This document shows positions 9,605-17,526 of a DNA stretch of 64,000 nt, piece by piece (within the stretch, counting starts at the first letter, position 1; each line of letters starts with the position of its first letter). Source of the DNA: JAVXTH01 sp036642795. Lineage in GTDB: Bacteria > Bacillota_I > Bacilli_A > Erysipelotrichales > Erysipelotrichaceae. Location: NCBI GenBank assembly GCA_036642795.1, contig JAVXTH010000002.1, positions 62,001 to 126,000 on the forward strand, given 5' to 3'. The position numbers and the translations under genes are program-made. The notes under the pieces are model-generated. The model saw nothing but the letters and a program-made list of their open reading frames with translations, was not told where the DNA came from and did no database searches.

Positions 9605-10528
9605 CTATTCGCCTAGTTTAATTCTTGGATCAATAATTGCACTGATAACATCCGATGCTAGATTCAAAACAATAACCATTGAACCTAATAATATAGTAAG
9701 TGCCATAATCATTGGATAATCACGAGTACTAACTGAAGATACATATTCACTACCAATTCCTGGAATTGAGAAAATCGTTTCAACAATAAAGCTACCTGTT
9801 GTTAGGAAAGCAATCATTGGTCCAGCATAAGTAATAACTGGTAACATAGCATTTTTAAGTGCATGTTTAAAAATAACCGCTTTAGGTGAAGAACCTTTTG
9901 ATTTTGCCAATATCATGTAATCTTGTTTCATGACTTCCAACATCGATGATCTCGTTAATCTTGAAATCATTGAAATTGGATATAAGGCAAGCGCGGTTGC
10001 TGGCATAATATAATGTAATGGAGTTGCTAAACCAACAATTGGTAGAACTCTTAACCATACACCTAGAGACAGCATCAATAATAATGCAATCAAGAAACTC
10101 GGCATACTTACACCAATCGTGGATACGAACATCACCACATTATTAACCCATTTTCGTTTGGATAAGGCAGCTGCAACACCAAGCCCAATCCCCACAACAA
10201 TCGCAATTACGAATGCCGTAAGTCCTAATTTAATCGTTACGGGTGCACTAGCAGCAACAATGTCTGATACATTAGTACCGATACGGCGATAGGAAGTTCC
10301 AAAATCACCTTGAATCGCATTTCCCATATAATTTTTGTATTGTTCTAATACTGGTTTATCTAAACCATAACTTGCGACCATCGCCGCTTGTGCTTCTTTA
10401 CTAATAAACTTACCTTCACTCGCAAATGGTGATCCTGGCATTAGCTTCATTAAAAAGAAGGTTGTCGTTGCTAACACAAATAATGTGATAACTCCGATTA
10501 ATAATCGTTTTCCTATATACTTAAGCAT
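9605..10528 (-). CDS. oppB: oligopeptide ABC transporter permease OppB
   Basis: A 307-residue six-helix permease. The N-terminus MLKYIGKRLLIGVITLFVL is typical of OppB/DppB, and the ATPase-contact loop reads AKSKGSSPKAVIFKHALKN. It is the first transporter gene in the operon, lying 14 bases after the M24 peptidase gene at 10543-11733, so peptidase and transporter are co-expressed. Confidence 0.93.
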   Translation of the reverse strand: MLKYIGKRLLIGVITLFVLATTTFFLMKLMPGSPFASEGKFISKEAQAAMVASYGLDKPVLEQYKNYMGNAIQGDFGTSYRRIGTNVSDIVAASAPVTIKLGLTAFVIAIVVGIGLGVAAALSKRKWVNNVVMFVSTIGVSMPSFLIALLLMLSLGVWLRVLPIVGLATPLHYIMPATALALYPISMISRLTRSSMLEVMKQDYMILAKSKGSSPKAVIFKHALKNAMLPVITYAGPMIAFLTTGSFIVETIFSIPGIGSEYVSSVSTRDYPMIMALTILLGSMVIVLNLASDVISAIIDPRIKLGE

Positions 10529-10542
10529 AGTTTTCCTCCATT

Positions 10543-11733
10543 TTATTCTTTGATTAGAATTAGTTCTTGTTGCGGTGGTGTTAAAAATTTAGCTCCATCC
10601 TTGCATACAACAACATCTTCTTCTAACCCAACGTGACCGCCGCTACATGTAATGCCTGGTTCAATCGTAAATACATTTCCTTGCATCAAAGGAACACGAA
10701 TTAAATCATCCCGGTTATAACGTGGCTTTGCAGGTCCTAATACACTTCCACCATCATGTGCCTCACGACCCATTTGATGACCTGTCGCAAATCCCCATTC
10801 ATCATAGCCTAAACTCGTAATGTAGTTTCTTGCGAACGTATCAACTTCAATCCCAGTCACACCTGGTTTCATCATTGCTGCCGTTTTTAAGATTCCATCA
10901 CGCACTGCATAGAATGCATCTTTGATATCTTGAGGAGCATCGCTCTCTCCATCTTTTAAGACATAGTACATCCGTTGTAAATCACAACTGTACTCATCTA
11001 CTTTAACGCCAAAATCAATATTGACCAAATGGCCTTTCTTAATTACAACATCGGGTGCTCCCATATGCCCAACCGGACAATTTGGACCACTGAATACACC
11101 TGGATTACAAGATTTACTCCATGCATATCCCATGTTGGCATCATCTACCTGTTTTTGGAAAAAAGCAAACACCGCTTGCGCATTCACTCCATCTTTAATC
11201 ACATGAGCTGCCGCTTGAAATATTTCTTCGGCTTTTTCACAAGCTTTTGTTATCTTCTTTAATTCCCAATCCGATTTACAACCACGAACAATATTAACAA
11301 TTGGTTTCGCACTTACAATTTTACCTTGAAATCCTGCGATAGTAAACCCTTCTTTTAAATGATCGTAAGTTCCACAACTTAAACCATCACTACTAGGATC
11401 ATTTTCACTGAAATCTAAAGCAATCGTTTTTGGCTGAACCGATTTAATTAATTCACCTATCGTTTCCGAAAAAGAAACAGGATAATCAATGACTTCCTTA
11501 AATATTCCTGTGTTTATATAACCGTTCTTATCAATCGGTGAACAAATTGCATAAGCACTTTTATCTTTCATAAATACAAGTGCTGTTTCACCTATAAATT
11601 CATGATCACTTATCACTGGCAAAATAGGTTCTGATATCGTTCCGGATTCTTGACCAGCAATAATCCACATATCAATATTTTGCTCATTTAGTGCTTGATA
11701 AGCAAGTTCTAATTTTTCTTTATAAAAAGCCAT
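10543..11733 (-). CDS. M24 family metallopeptidase, first gene of the opp operon
   Basis: A 396-residue protein when started at the ATG at 11733, which has AAAGGGTG upstream; the longer frame from 11778 overlaps the promoter and lacks a ribosome-binding site. Metal ligands are visible: D-x10-D in IDFGVKVDEYSCD, His in GHQMGREAHDGG, Glu in FTIEPGI and Glu in GLEEDVVV. The N-terminal creatinase-like domain keeps the pattern of its two paralogues (MWIIAGQESGTISEPILP). Being first in the operon, it is probably translated at the highest level of the three M24 enzymes. Substrate is probably proline-containing peptides imported by Opp; this is inferred. Confidence 0.9.
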   Translation of the reverse strand: MAFYKEKLELAYQALNEQNIDMWIIAGQESGTISEPILPVISDHEFIGETALVFMKDKSAYAICSPIDKNGYINTGIFKEVIDYPVSFSETIGELIKSVQPKTIALDFSENDPSSDGLSCGTYDHLKEGFTIAGFQGKIVSAKPIVNIVRGCKSDWELKKITKACEKAEEIFQAAAHVIKDGVNAQAVFAFFQKQVDDANMGYAWSKSCNPGVFSGPNCPVGHMGAPDVVIKKGHLVNIDFGVKVDEYSCDLQRMYYVLKDGESDAPQDIKDAFYAVRDGILKTAAMMKPGVTGIEVDTFARNYITSLGYDEWGFATGHQMGREAHDGGSVLGPAKPRYNRDDLIRVPLMQGNVFTIEPGITCSGGHVGLEEDVVVCKDGAKFLTPPQQELILIKE

Positions 11734-11769
11734 TATTTTAAGCACCCTTTCTCTATCGAAATTACTATA

Positions 11770-11798
11770 AGAATACAATAATTTTCACATTTTTACAA
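11770..11798 (-). promoter_or_regulatory. predicted sigma-A promoter of the peptidase-opp operon
   Basis: On the minus strand TTGTAA (11793-11798) and TATTCT (11770-11775) are separated by exactly 17 nt. They lie 37 bases ahead of the M24 start codon. No clear operator was found, although the 150 bases upstream are very AT-rich. Confidence 0.6.
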
Positions 11799-11945
11799 GC
11801 CTTTTTGAAACATTTTGCGATATTTTCTTGTAAAATTATGTAAACAATTGCTTTATTATTTCACAGATTCATTTTTTATCTTTTTAAAATATTTGTTAGC
11901 ACAATTAAATTAAACGTTTCCTACCCTTACTTGCTTTCTTTCACC

Positions 11946-13526
11946 TTATCTTGATTCAATTTTGTTACGTTTATTTTTATACATTGCTTCATCTGCATGT
12001 TCCATTAATTCATTCGTGTTTTTAAAATCTGAGAACGTTGCCATACCATATGAAATACCTATTTCATATGGTAAATGATTAAACTCTATTTTTTTCTTAA
12101 ATTCACATTCAATTTGTTCCATTTTAATCGCTACTTTATTTTCACCTGTATGCATAACAATCATAAACTCATCGCCACCTAGTCTAGCTACAAATTCATG
12201 AACATTAACACAATTCGTTAGCTTGATAGCTACTGCTTTCAATAACTCATCGCCTGCTTTATGACCATAGAGATCATTCACATGTTTAAAGTTATCTAAA
12301 TCTAAAAAGATACAGGAAAAATCATTTCCATTTTTATGATAATCTTCTTCAAATAATTGTATCGCTTCAAAGAAACGACGACGGTTTGGTAAACCGGTAA
12401 GTAAATCATTATAAGATAATTTTTGATATTCATTTGCTAGGGCTTCAAACTTTTTCCGTTCAATGATTAATTCTTCTTGCATTTTCATTTGTTTGCTCAC
12501 ATCTTGGCAAGAAAGAATATAACATAAAAAACTATTATGAAGATCCGAAGCCATTGAAATAGAAACTAACATATTTCTTATTTCGCCATCTTTCGTCATC
12601 ATATCTGTTTCTATATTAACGGTATCGTTGGTATTACTCATTTGATTTATTTCAAAGTTTTTACATAATAAATGTTTAAAATCACTTCCAATCAGCTCAT
12701 TCATATTATAACCTAAAAGTGTTCCAACCGCTTTATTATATTTAAATATTTCGTAATTTTCATCAATGACAAAAATCAAGTTATTACTTGTTTGTAGAAT
12801 ATCATCCGAAGAAATAACCAAATTAATATTAAATATATCATAACGATAGATTAGTATAAAATAGCCAATTCCAAATATAACCGTGATTACATTTGCAATC
12901 GCTGGAATCATTTGATTGGTAAGTGGTATTACAATATCCGTTAACATGCCACATCCAATCGTAACAAAATCAAGAATAATAAACTTCAATGCCATTTCTA
13001 TTTTCAATTTATGTTTTACTGATTTTGCCCAACCCCATAACAACCAAAAAGCAAAAGAAAAATAAGAAACAACGTAAATGAGATAGAGCCATAACGATAA
13101 AGAAGTAATAGAATTTTGATAAGTCCAACCCCATCCACTCGTGGAAGCAACAATGCTTTGAGCTAAGGAAGTCGTTGGTGTAAATAAGTTTATAGCAATT
13201 AATAAGATCATTGGTAAAAAGAATAAAAACTTTTTAAAGATCGTATTCAATTTCTGATCATATTTTGTCAAAGCTAAAAAATAATAAGTTGTGAAAGCAA
13301 CAAAACCACACCAACCAAGGGAACCTAGCTTATGCCAGAACATTGCTTGAGATGCAGTAGCTGAAGCAAAGAAAAACGAATTACAAAAAGACCACCAACC
13401 TAAAGAGATTAAAACTGCGCCTCCCGATCGATTCATTATACTCTTTCGTTCTGCATTAATTACAAACCCAGCACCAATAAAAAAAGCGGTGTAAATGATA
13501 ATGGATATGATGGATAATATATTCAT
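11946..13526 (-). CDS. membrane diguanylate cyclase with 7TM, PAS and GGDEF domains
   Basis: A 526-residue protein, started at the ATG at 13526 because AGAGGTG is well spaced for it; the GTG at 13535 is part of that ribosome-binding site. The N-terminal 225 residues contain about seven membrane helices resembling the 7TM module of sensor kinases. A PAS domain follows (about 235-350, with LLGYNMNELIGSDF), then a short coiled coil and a GGDEF domain with the intact RLGGDEF motif near residue 449. It should make cyclic di-GMP from GTP in response to an unknown signal. The RxxD inhibitory site expected five residues before GGDEF is absent (NVHE there), so product inhibition is probably lacking. 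Single gene. Confidence 0.88.
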   Translation of the reverse strand: MNILSIISIIIYTAFFIGAGFVINAERKSIMNRSGGAVLISLGWWSFCNSFFFASATASQAMFWHKLGSLGWCGFVAFTTYYFLALTKYDQKLNTIFKKFLFFLPMILLIAINLFTPTTSLAQSIVASTSGWGWTYQNSITSLSLWLYLIYVVSYFSFAFWLLWGWAKSVKHKLKIEMALKFIILDFVTIGCGMLTDIVIPLTNQMIPAIANVITVIFGIGYFILIYRYDIFNINLVISSDDILQTSNNLIFVIDENYEIFKYNKAVGTLLGYNMNELIGSDFKHLLCKNFEINQMSNTNDTVNIETDMMTKDGEIRNMLVSISMASDLHNSFLCYILSCQDVSKQMKMQEELIIERKKFEALANEYQKLSYNDLLTGLPNRRRFFEAIQLFEEDYHKNGNDFSCIFLDLDNFKHVNDLYGHKAGDELLKAVAIKLTNCVNVHEFVARLGGDEFMIVMHTGENKVAIKMEQIECEFKKKIEFNHLPYEIGISYGMATFSDFKNTNELMEHADEAMYKNKRNKIESR

Positions 13527-13649
13527 AATTTGCACCTCTTTCTTTCATTTTATACATTGTTGTTTTAAAAAGTCGATGAAGCAATTCTACCATACTACCA
13601 GGCAATTGTCATATATAATTATTTATCACTCGAGGCAATTAATATTATC

Positions 13650-14498
13650 TTATAAGATCCAATCAATTCCCTGTTTTTTTAGTAAAGCGACAAATTCATC
13701 ACGGCCTTCTAACATTTCATCGGCACAATAGTGTAACCCAAAACGATATTGTGCATAGTTCACTACATTTGTTCGTTCCATTTCAGCTAAGCACTCATTT
13801 GCATAAGCTTCACCGTTCACCTTTTGCGCTACTTTCACAATATTGTCTTTCATCCGTTGATTTAATGGTCGATCACAATTAGCATACTTTTTGTCGTACA
13901 TTGCTTTTACTTCTTCATCACGATAATCATGATAATAAGATTCATGTAAAATATCCTTCACAGTTAATTTTGTACTAGGTGTTATTGCTTGATCTGGATA
14001 ACCAACGCTTAATAACACAATCGGAAATACTCCATAAGGAAGCTTACAGTAATCAATTAGTTTTTCTGCACATTCAACTGTAGTTCCAATATAACATGAG
14101 CCTAGTTCATAAGCATCCGCTGCTAAAGCCATATTTTGTGCACAGATAATTACATCTTCAAAAATGACCCAAAAATGATTATAACTATGATTCGCACTAA
14201 ATGGTGCTTTTGATAATTCGGCCCATTTCTTTAAACGATTAAAGTCCATACAGAATAAAAAGTTTTCTGCTGCATGAGCAACAAAACCTTGCATCGAAGC
14301 ATCTTTCGTTAAAAATTCTTTATCTGAATCACTTGATAAACGAATAATTGAAAAAGGTTGTAAATTCCCAGCACTTGCCCCACGAACGCCACATTCTAAT
14401 AAATCTTGAACGATTGCTTCTGGGATTGCTTTATCTTTAAATTTGCGAATACTAGAGCGTTTTTTTAATAAGTTTAAAGTTTCTTGTTTAACTGTCAT
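13650..14498 (-). CDS. nitroreductase family flavoprotein
   Basis: A 282-residue member of the FMN-dependent nitroreductase family. The N-terminal KKRSSIRKFKDKAIP and SAGNLQPFSI segments bind FMN, and GSCYIGTTVE plus VLLSVGYPD are typical core motifs. The protein is about 80 residues longer than minimal nitroreductases, with a charged C-terminal extension (from about residue 200) seen in several Firmicute relatives. These enzymes reduce nitro compounds, quinones or enones with NAD(P)H; the natural substrate cannot be read from sequence. Single gene, divergent from the lipid kinase gene. Confidence 0.85.
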   Translation of the reverse strand: MTVKQETLNLLKKRSSIRKFKDKAIPEAIVQDLLECGVRGASAGNLQPFSIIRLSSDSDKEFLTKDASMQGFVAHAAENFLFCMDFNRLKKWAELSKAPFSANHSYNHFWVIFEDVIICAQNMALAADAYELGSCYIGTTVECAEKLIDYCKLPYGVFPIVLLSVGYPDQAITPSTKLTVKDILHESYYHDYRDEEVKAMYDKKYANCDRPLNQRMKDNIVKVAQKVNGEAYANECLAEMERTNVVNYAQYRFGLHYCADEMLEGRDEFVALLKKQGIDWIL

Positions 14499-14578
14499 AA
14501 TTTGAATCCTCCTCTTTATCTTATTATATTATAATTTCAAATTAAAATAAGTAAAGATATAAGAAATTAAATTATAAA

Positions 14579-14607
14579 TTCACAAGCATAATAAATTAAG
14601 TTATAAT
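14579..14607 (+). promoter_or_regulatory. promoter of the lipid kinase gene, placing the transcript start at the ATG
   Basis: TTCACA (14579-14584), 17-nt spacer, TATAAT (14602-14607). Only six bases separate the -10 box from the ATG at 14614, so transcription should begin at or next to the A of the start codon. There is no ribosome-binding site, so the mRNA is predicted to be leaderless. Confidence 0.7.
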
Positions 14608-14613
14608 ACTTCT

Positions 14614-15522
14614 ATGAGACATATATTTATCGTGAATCCAACGGCTGGAAAATATGATCAAAGTAAAGATGTGCAAGCTCGTATTGAACTTGCTTTTTCT
14701 AGTTGTGAAATAGATGAGCCTTATGAGCTCTATATATCGAAGTATCCACAAGATGCAACGCATTATGTACGCAAACAAGCAATGAGTGGTGAAGCCATTC
14801 GCTTTTATGCATGTGGAGGCGATGGTACTTTAAATGAAGTTCTAAATGGAATTGGCAATGCTTCCAATTGTTCTTTAGCAATTATTCCCATTGGCACTGG
14901 GAATGATTTTATTAAAAACTTTCAAGAATATCAAGAAAGTGATTTTTTAAATATTGAGGCACAGATCAAAGGCAAGGAAAGTAAAATTGACGTCTTGGAA
15001 ATTAATGGTATGTTAAGTATTAATTTAATCTCCAGTGGCCTTGATTCAGCGATTGCTACCAACGTATCCAAGTTTAAACGACTTCCTTTGATCAGTGGAA
15101 ATAATGCTTATAATTTATCTTTGATTTATTGTTTCTTCACTTCATTATATCATCGCTTCGCCTTTAACATTGACGATGAACATTATGCGGAAGATAATTA
15201 TATCTTTGCGGTAGCTGCCAATGGAACATGTTACGGCGGTGGCTATCATGCTGCTCCCCTTGCCGATATTCAAGATGGTTTTATTGATATTGTCTGTGTT
15301 AAAAAAGTAAATCGTTTCCGTGTTTTAAATCTAGTGAACACCTACAAAGCGGGTGAACATTTAGATTTAAAAGATATTGTCATTTATAAACAAGCTAAAC
15401 AGTTTCAATTGTTTGGCGATAAACCTTTTTTAATGAATATTGATGGGGAAATAAAAAATATAAAAAATCCTACCATTAAGATATTACCTCAATATTTATC
15501 TTTATCTCTACCAAAAAAATGA
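14614..15522 (+). CDS. diacylglycerol kinase family lipid kinase (DagK/YegS-like)
   Basis: A 302-residue cytosolic or membrane-associated kinase. The N-terminus MRHIFIVNPTAGK is the usual start of the family. The nucleotide-binding GGDGTLNEVLNG lies at about residue 69, followed by IPIGTGNDF, and a C-terminal beta-sandwich domain holds the NIDGE motif. It probably phosphorylates diacylglycerol, returning it to phospholipid synthesis. The start is fixed by homology, yet no ribosome-binding site precedes it and the promoter lies immediately upstream, so the message appears leaderless. Single gene. Confidence 0.9.
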   Translation: MRHIFIVNPTAGKYDQSKDVQARIELAFSSCEIDEPYELYISKYPQDATHYVRKQAMSGEAIRFYACGGDGTLNEVLNGIGNASNCSLAIIPIGTGNDFIKNFQEYQESDFLNIEAQIKGKESKIDVLEINGMLSINLISSGLDSAIATNVSKFKRLPLISGNNAYNLSLIYCFFTSLYHRFAFNIDDEHYAEDNYIFAVAANGTCYGGGYHAAPLADIQDGFIDIVCVKKVNRFRVLNLVNTYKAGEHLDLKDIVIYKQAKQFQLFGDKPFLMNIDGEIKNIKNPTIKILPQYLSLSLPKK

Positions 15523-15588
15523 ATCATGAATAAAACCCAAACCAAAATCATGCCTTCCCATATAATAGAAAGGAAAGGATGATGAAGT

Positions 15589-16101
15589 ATGTTTACTCGT
15601 TATGTTTTAAAAGTTGGCGATGTTGGCATTGCGGTAAATAAAATGCAAGCTTATTTAAATATTATGCAAGCTCGTGGTTATATTAAATTAAAAATAAATC
15701 CCGATGGTATTTACGGTTCTGCTACACAAAATGCCGTTAAAGAGTATCAACGTTTTGCCAAGATTGCGGTTGATGGCACAATTGGTGACTTAACATGGAG
15801 TGATATTGTCGACCGAATTAAATCATTTAATATGGTTACTAATATTCCCGTAGCTAGTTCTTCTTATTATTTAAAACAGGGAGATAGCGGTTTGGATGTT
15901 TTTAAACATCAAGAATATTTGAATCAAATAGCTGAATTCAATGCATGTTTACGACCTGTTCCAGTTGATGGTAGCTTTGGCTCAAGAACCAAAGCATGCG
16001 TTGCTCAATTTCAATATTTATACGACTTAACAAACGATGGAGAAATCGGTAAGAATACTTGGGATGCAATTATTAATACTAGAAACCATGCGACGAAGTA
16101 A
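15589..16101 (+). CDS. tandem peptidoglycan-binding domain protein
   Basis: A 170-residue protein made almost wholly of two PG_binding_1 domains (about residues 5-80 and 90-165), each with the DG.YG..T...V..fQ pattern (NPDGIYGSATQNAVKEYQ and PVDGSFGSRTKACVAQFQ). No catalytic domain and no signal peptide are visible. These modules usually anchor cell-wall hydrolases, so the protein may bind wall precursors inside the cell, leave by an unrecognised route, or be the surviving half of an amidase. An AAAGGATGATG ribosome-binding site precedes the ATG and a strong hairpin follows the stop. Confidence 0.85.
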   Translation: MFTRYVLKVGDVGIAVNKMQAYLNIMQARGYIKLKINPDGIYGSATQNAVKEYQRFAKIAVDGTIGDLTWSDIVDRIKSFNMVTNIPVASSSYYLKQGDSGLDVFKHQEYLNQIAEFNACLRPVPVDGSFGSRTKACVAQFQYLYDLTNDGEIGKNTWDAIINTRNHATK

Positions 16102-16121
16102 AAAAGGGCGAAAGCCCTTTT
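16102..16121. terminator. rho-independent terminator (bidirectional)
   Basis: AAAAGGGC, GAAA tetraloop, GCCCTTTT. It directly follows the peptidoglycan-binding gene and faces the convergent gene ending at 16148, so it may serve both. Confidence 0.85.
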
Positions 16122-16147
16122 CTGTTTCTATATCATATATGAGTATT

Positions 16148-16735
16148 TTAGGAATAATAAACAGGACGATCAAATTCAATTAATGCTTCATCTACAAATT
16201 CGATTAAAGCTTTTACTTGTTTCTTATAAAACTTTTTACGAACGCGATTATAAAAGATTAAATTAATTAAAATAATAATGATAATCGTAAAGATCAATAC
16301 AAATAATAGATTAACTTTACTGATTATTAACAATATACCACTTAGAATACCTACTACAATCGATAAGATTAATAAACGTTTACGAATAAAAGCATACGTT
16401 TCATTTAAAAAATCACACCATTTACTAACATAATCTAATATGTCTTTATCTTGACTTTGATTAACTAGTTTTAAATGACGAGGTTTTTTCGCAAGTCCGG
16501 AGCATGCTTGAATTACCTGCATCATTCTTAAAGCACAAAAACGCGCTGCATTCGGATTCTTATTCGCTTCATAATCTTTACCCCATAAATATAGTAATTT
16601 TAAATAAGTATCACTATCTAAATCTTCTTTGGGATTGCTTGTAATAGTATCTAATGTTTGTTTATCTAAACTATTTGATGTCTTATAAGTATCAAATATA
16701 GAATTTATGCTTTGATTGAATTCATCTTGATTCAT
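16148..16735 (-). CDS. hypothetical protein with two membrane helices
   Basis: A 195-residue protein I do not recognise. The first 115 residues are soluble and rich in charged and polar residues, with a short helical-repeat look (DTYLKLLYLWGKDYEANKNPNAARF). Two membrane helices follow at about 119-138 and 142-163, then a basic stretch (RVRKKFYKKQVK) and an acidic tail. The start has GAGGTGAAGTT upstream. It is divergent from the AlkD-like gene and shares no operon. Real gene judged by codon pattern and ribosome-binding site. Confidence 0.7.
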   Translation of the reverse strand: MNQDEFNQSINSIFDTYKTSNSLDKQTLDTITSNPKEDLDSDTYLKLLYLWGKDYEANKNPNAARFCALRMMQVIQACSGLAKKPRHLKLVNQSQDKDILDYVSKWCDFLNETYAFIRKRLLILSIVVGILSGILLIISKVNLLFVLIFTIIIIILINLIFYNRVRKKFYKKQVKALIEFVDEALIEFDRPVYYS

Positions 16736-16834
16736 AACTTCACCTCATTATTTATCGATTATATCAAATTATTGTTTGAATTGACAGTACGTGTTTTTAG
16801 TTATTTGTTATATAATAAAAACAGGAGTGATCTT

Positions 16835-17524
16835 ATGTTTACCAATCATGAAGAACTTGAACAAATGCTACTTTCTTATCAAGATTTACAGTACCAAGGA
16901 TTTTTAAAAAGAAGCATTCCTAATTATCCTGATATTATAGGAATAAGAATGAAACAATTACATCTTTTAAGTAAACAAATTGTGAAAGATAATCAAGCAA
17001 ATTTTTTTGATGTAGTTCAAGGAAAGAGCCATGAAGAACGTTTATTATATGGATTATGTATTTCACAAGCAAAACAAGATAAAGAAGTTTATTTAAAACA
17101 AATAAAGCGTTTTCTTCCTTATATAAATAATTGGGCAATTTGTGATAGTGCCATTGCTAGTTTTAAATTTATAAAAAAGGATTTGGATTATTATCATGAC
17201 TTTGTGATTCAATGCAGTGAAAATGATAATCCTTGGATCATCCGTTTTGCTTTAATTATGTTATTAAATTATTATCATCAAAATAAATATCTTGATGAAC
17301 AATTAGCTATCATTAATAAAATTACAGATAAAAGTTATTATGTTAGGATGGCAATTGCTTGGTTATTATCAATGTTATATGTATTAAATCAAGAGCAGCT
17401 AATTCTGTACTTAAAACAAGATAAGCTAGATGTTTTTACGCATAATAAAGCCATTCAAAAGATAATTGAAAGTCGACAAGTGAGCGACATTGAGAAAGAA
17501 AGGATTCGTACCCTTAAAAAATGA
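16835..17524 (+). CDS. AlkD-like DNA alkylation repair (HEAT-repeat) protein
   Basis: A 229-residue all-helical protein resembling the AlkD/AlkC DNA glycosylase family. The start at 16835 is preceded by AGGAG; the longer frame from 16712 would run into the divergent gene. Supporting segments are IPNYPDIIGIRMKQL near the N-terminus, NNWAICDSAIASFK in the middle, and NPWIIRFALIMLLNYY, matching the family's helical repeats that wrap DNA. AlkD removes bulky or cationic alkylated purines without base flipping. Activity is inferred, since many family members are uncharacterised. It converges on the FtsX permease gene, with no terminator between them. Confidence 0.8.
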   Translation: MFTNHEELEQMLLSYQDLQYQGFLKRSIPNYPDIIGIRMKQLHLLSKQIVKDNQANFFDVVQGKSHEERLLYGLCISQAKQDKEVYLKQIKRFLPYINNWAICDSAIASFKFIKKDLDYYHDFVIQCSENDNPWIIRFALIMLLNYYHQNKYLDEQLAIINKITDKSYYVRMAIAWLLSMLYVLNQEQLILYLKQDKLDVFTHNKAIQKIIESRQVSDIEKERIRTLKK

Positions 17525-17526
17525 TA

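Noticed and set aside
14596..14778. Minus-strand 60-codon frame across the lipid kinase start
   Set aside because: It overlaps the promoter and the conserved coding start, and its peptide shows no family pattern.
16712..16834. Longer start for the AlkD-like gene
   Set aside because: The extra 41 residues overlap the divergent gene, look like random AT-rich coding, and lack a ribosome-binding site, whereas 16835 has AGGAG.
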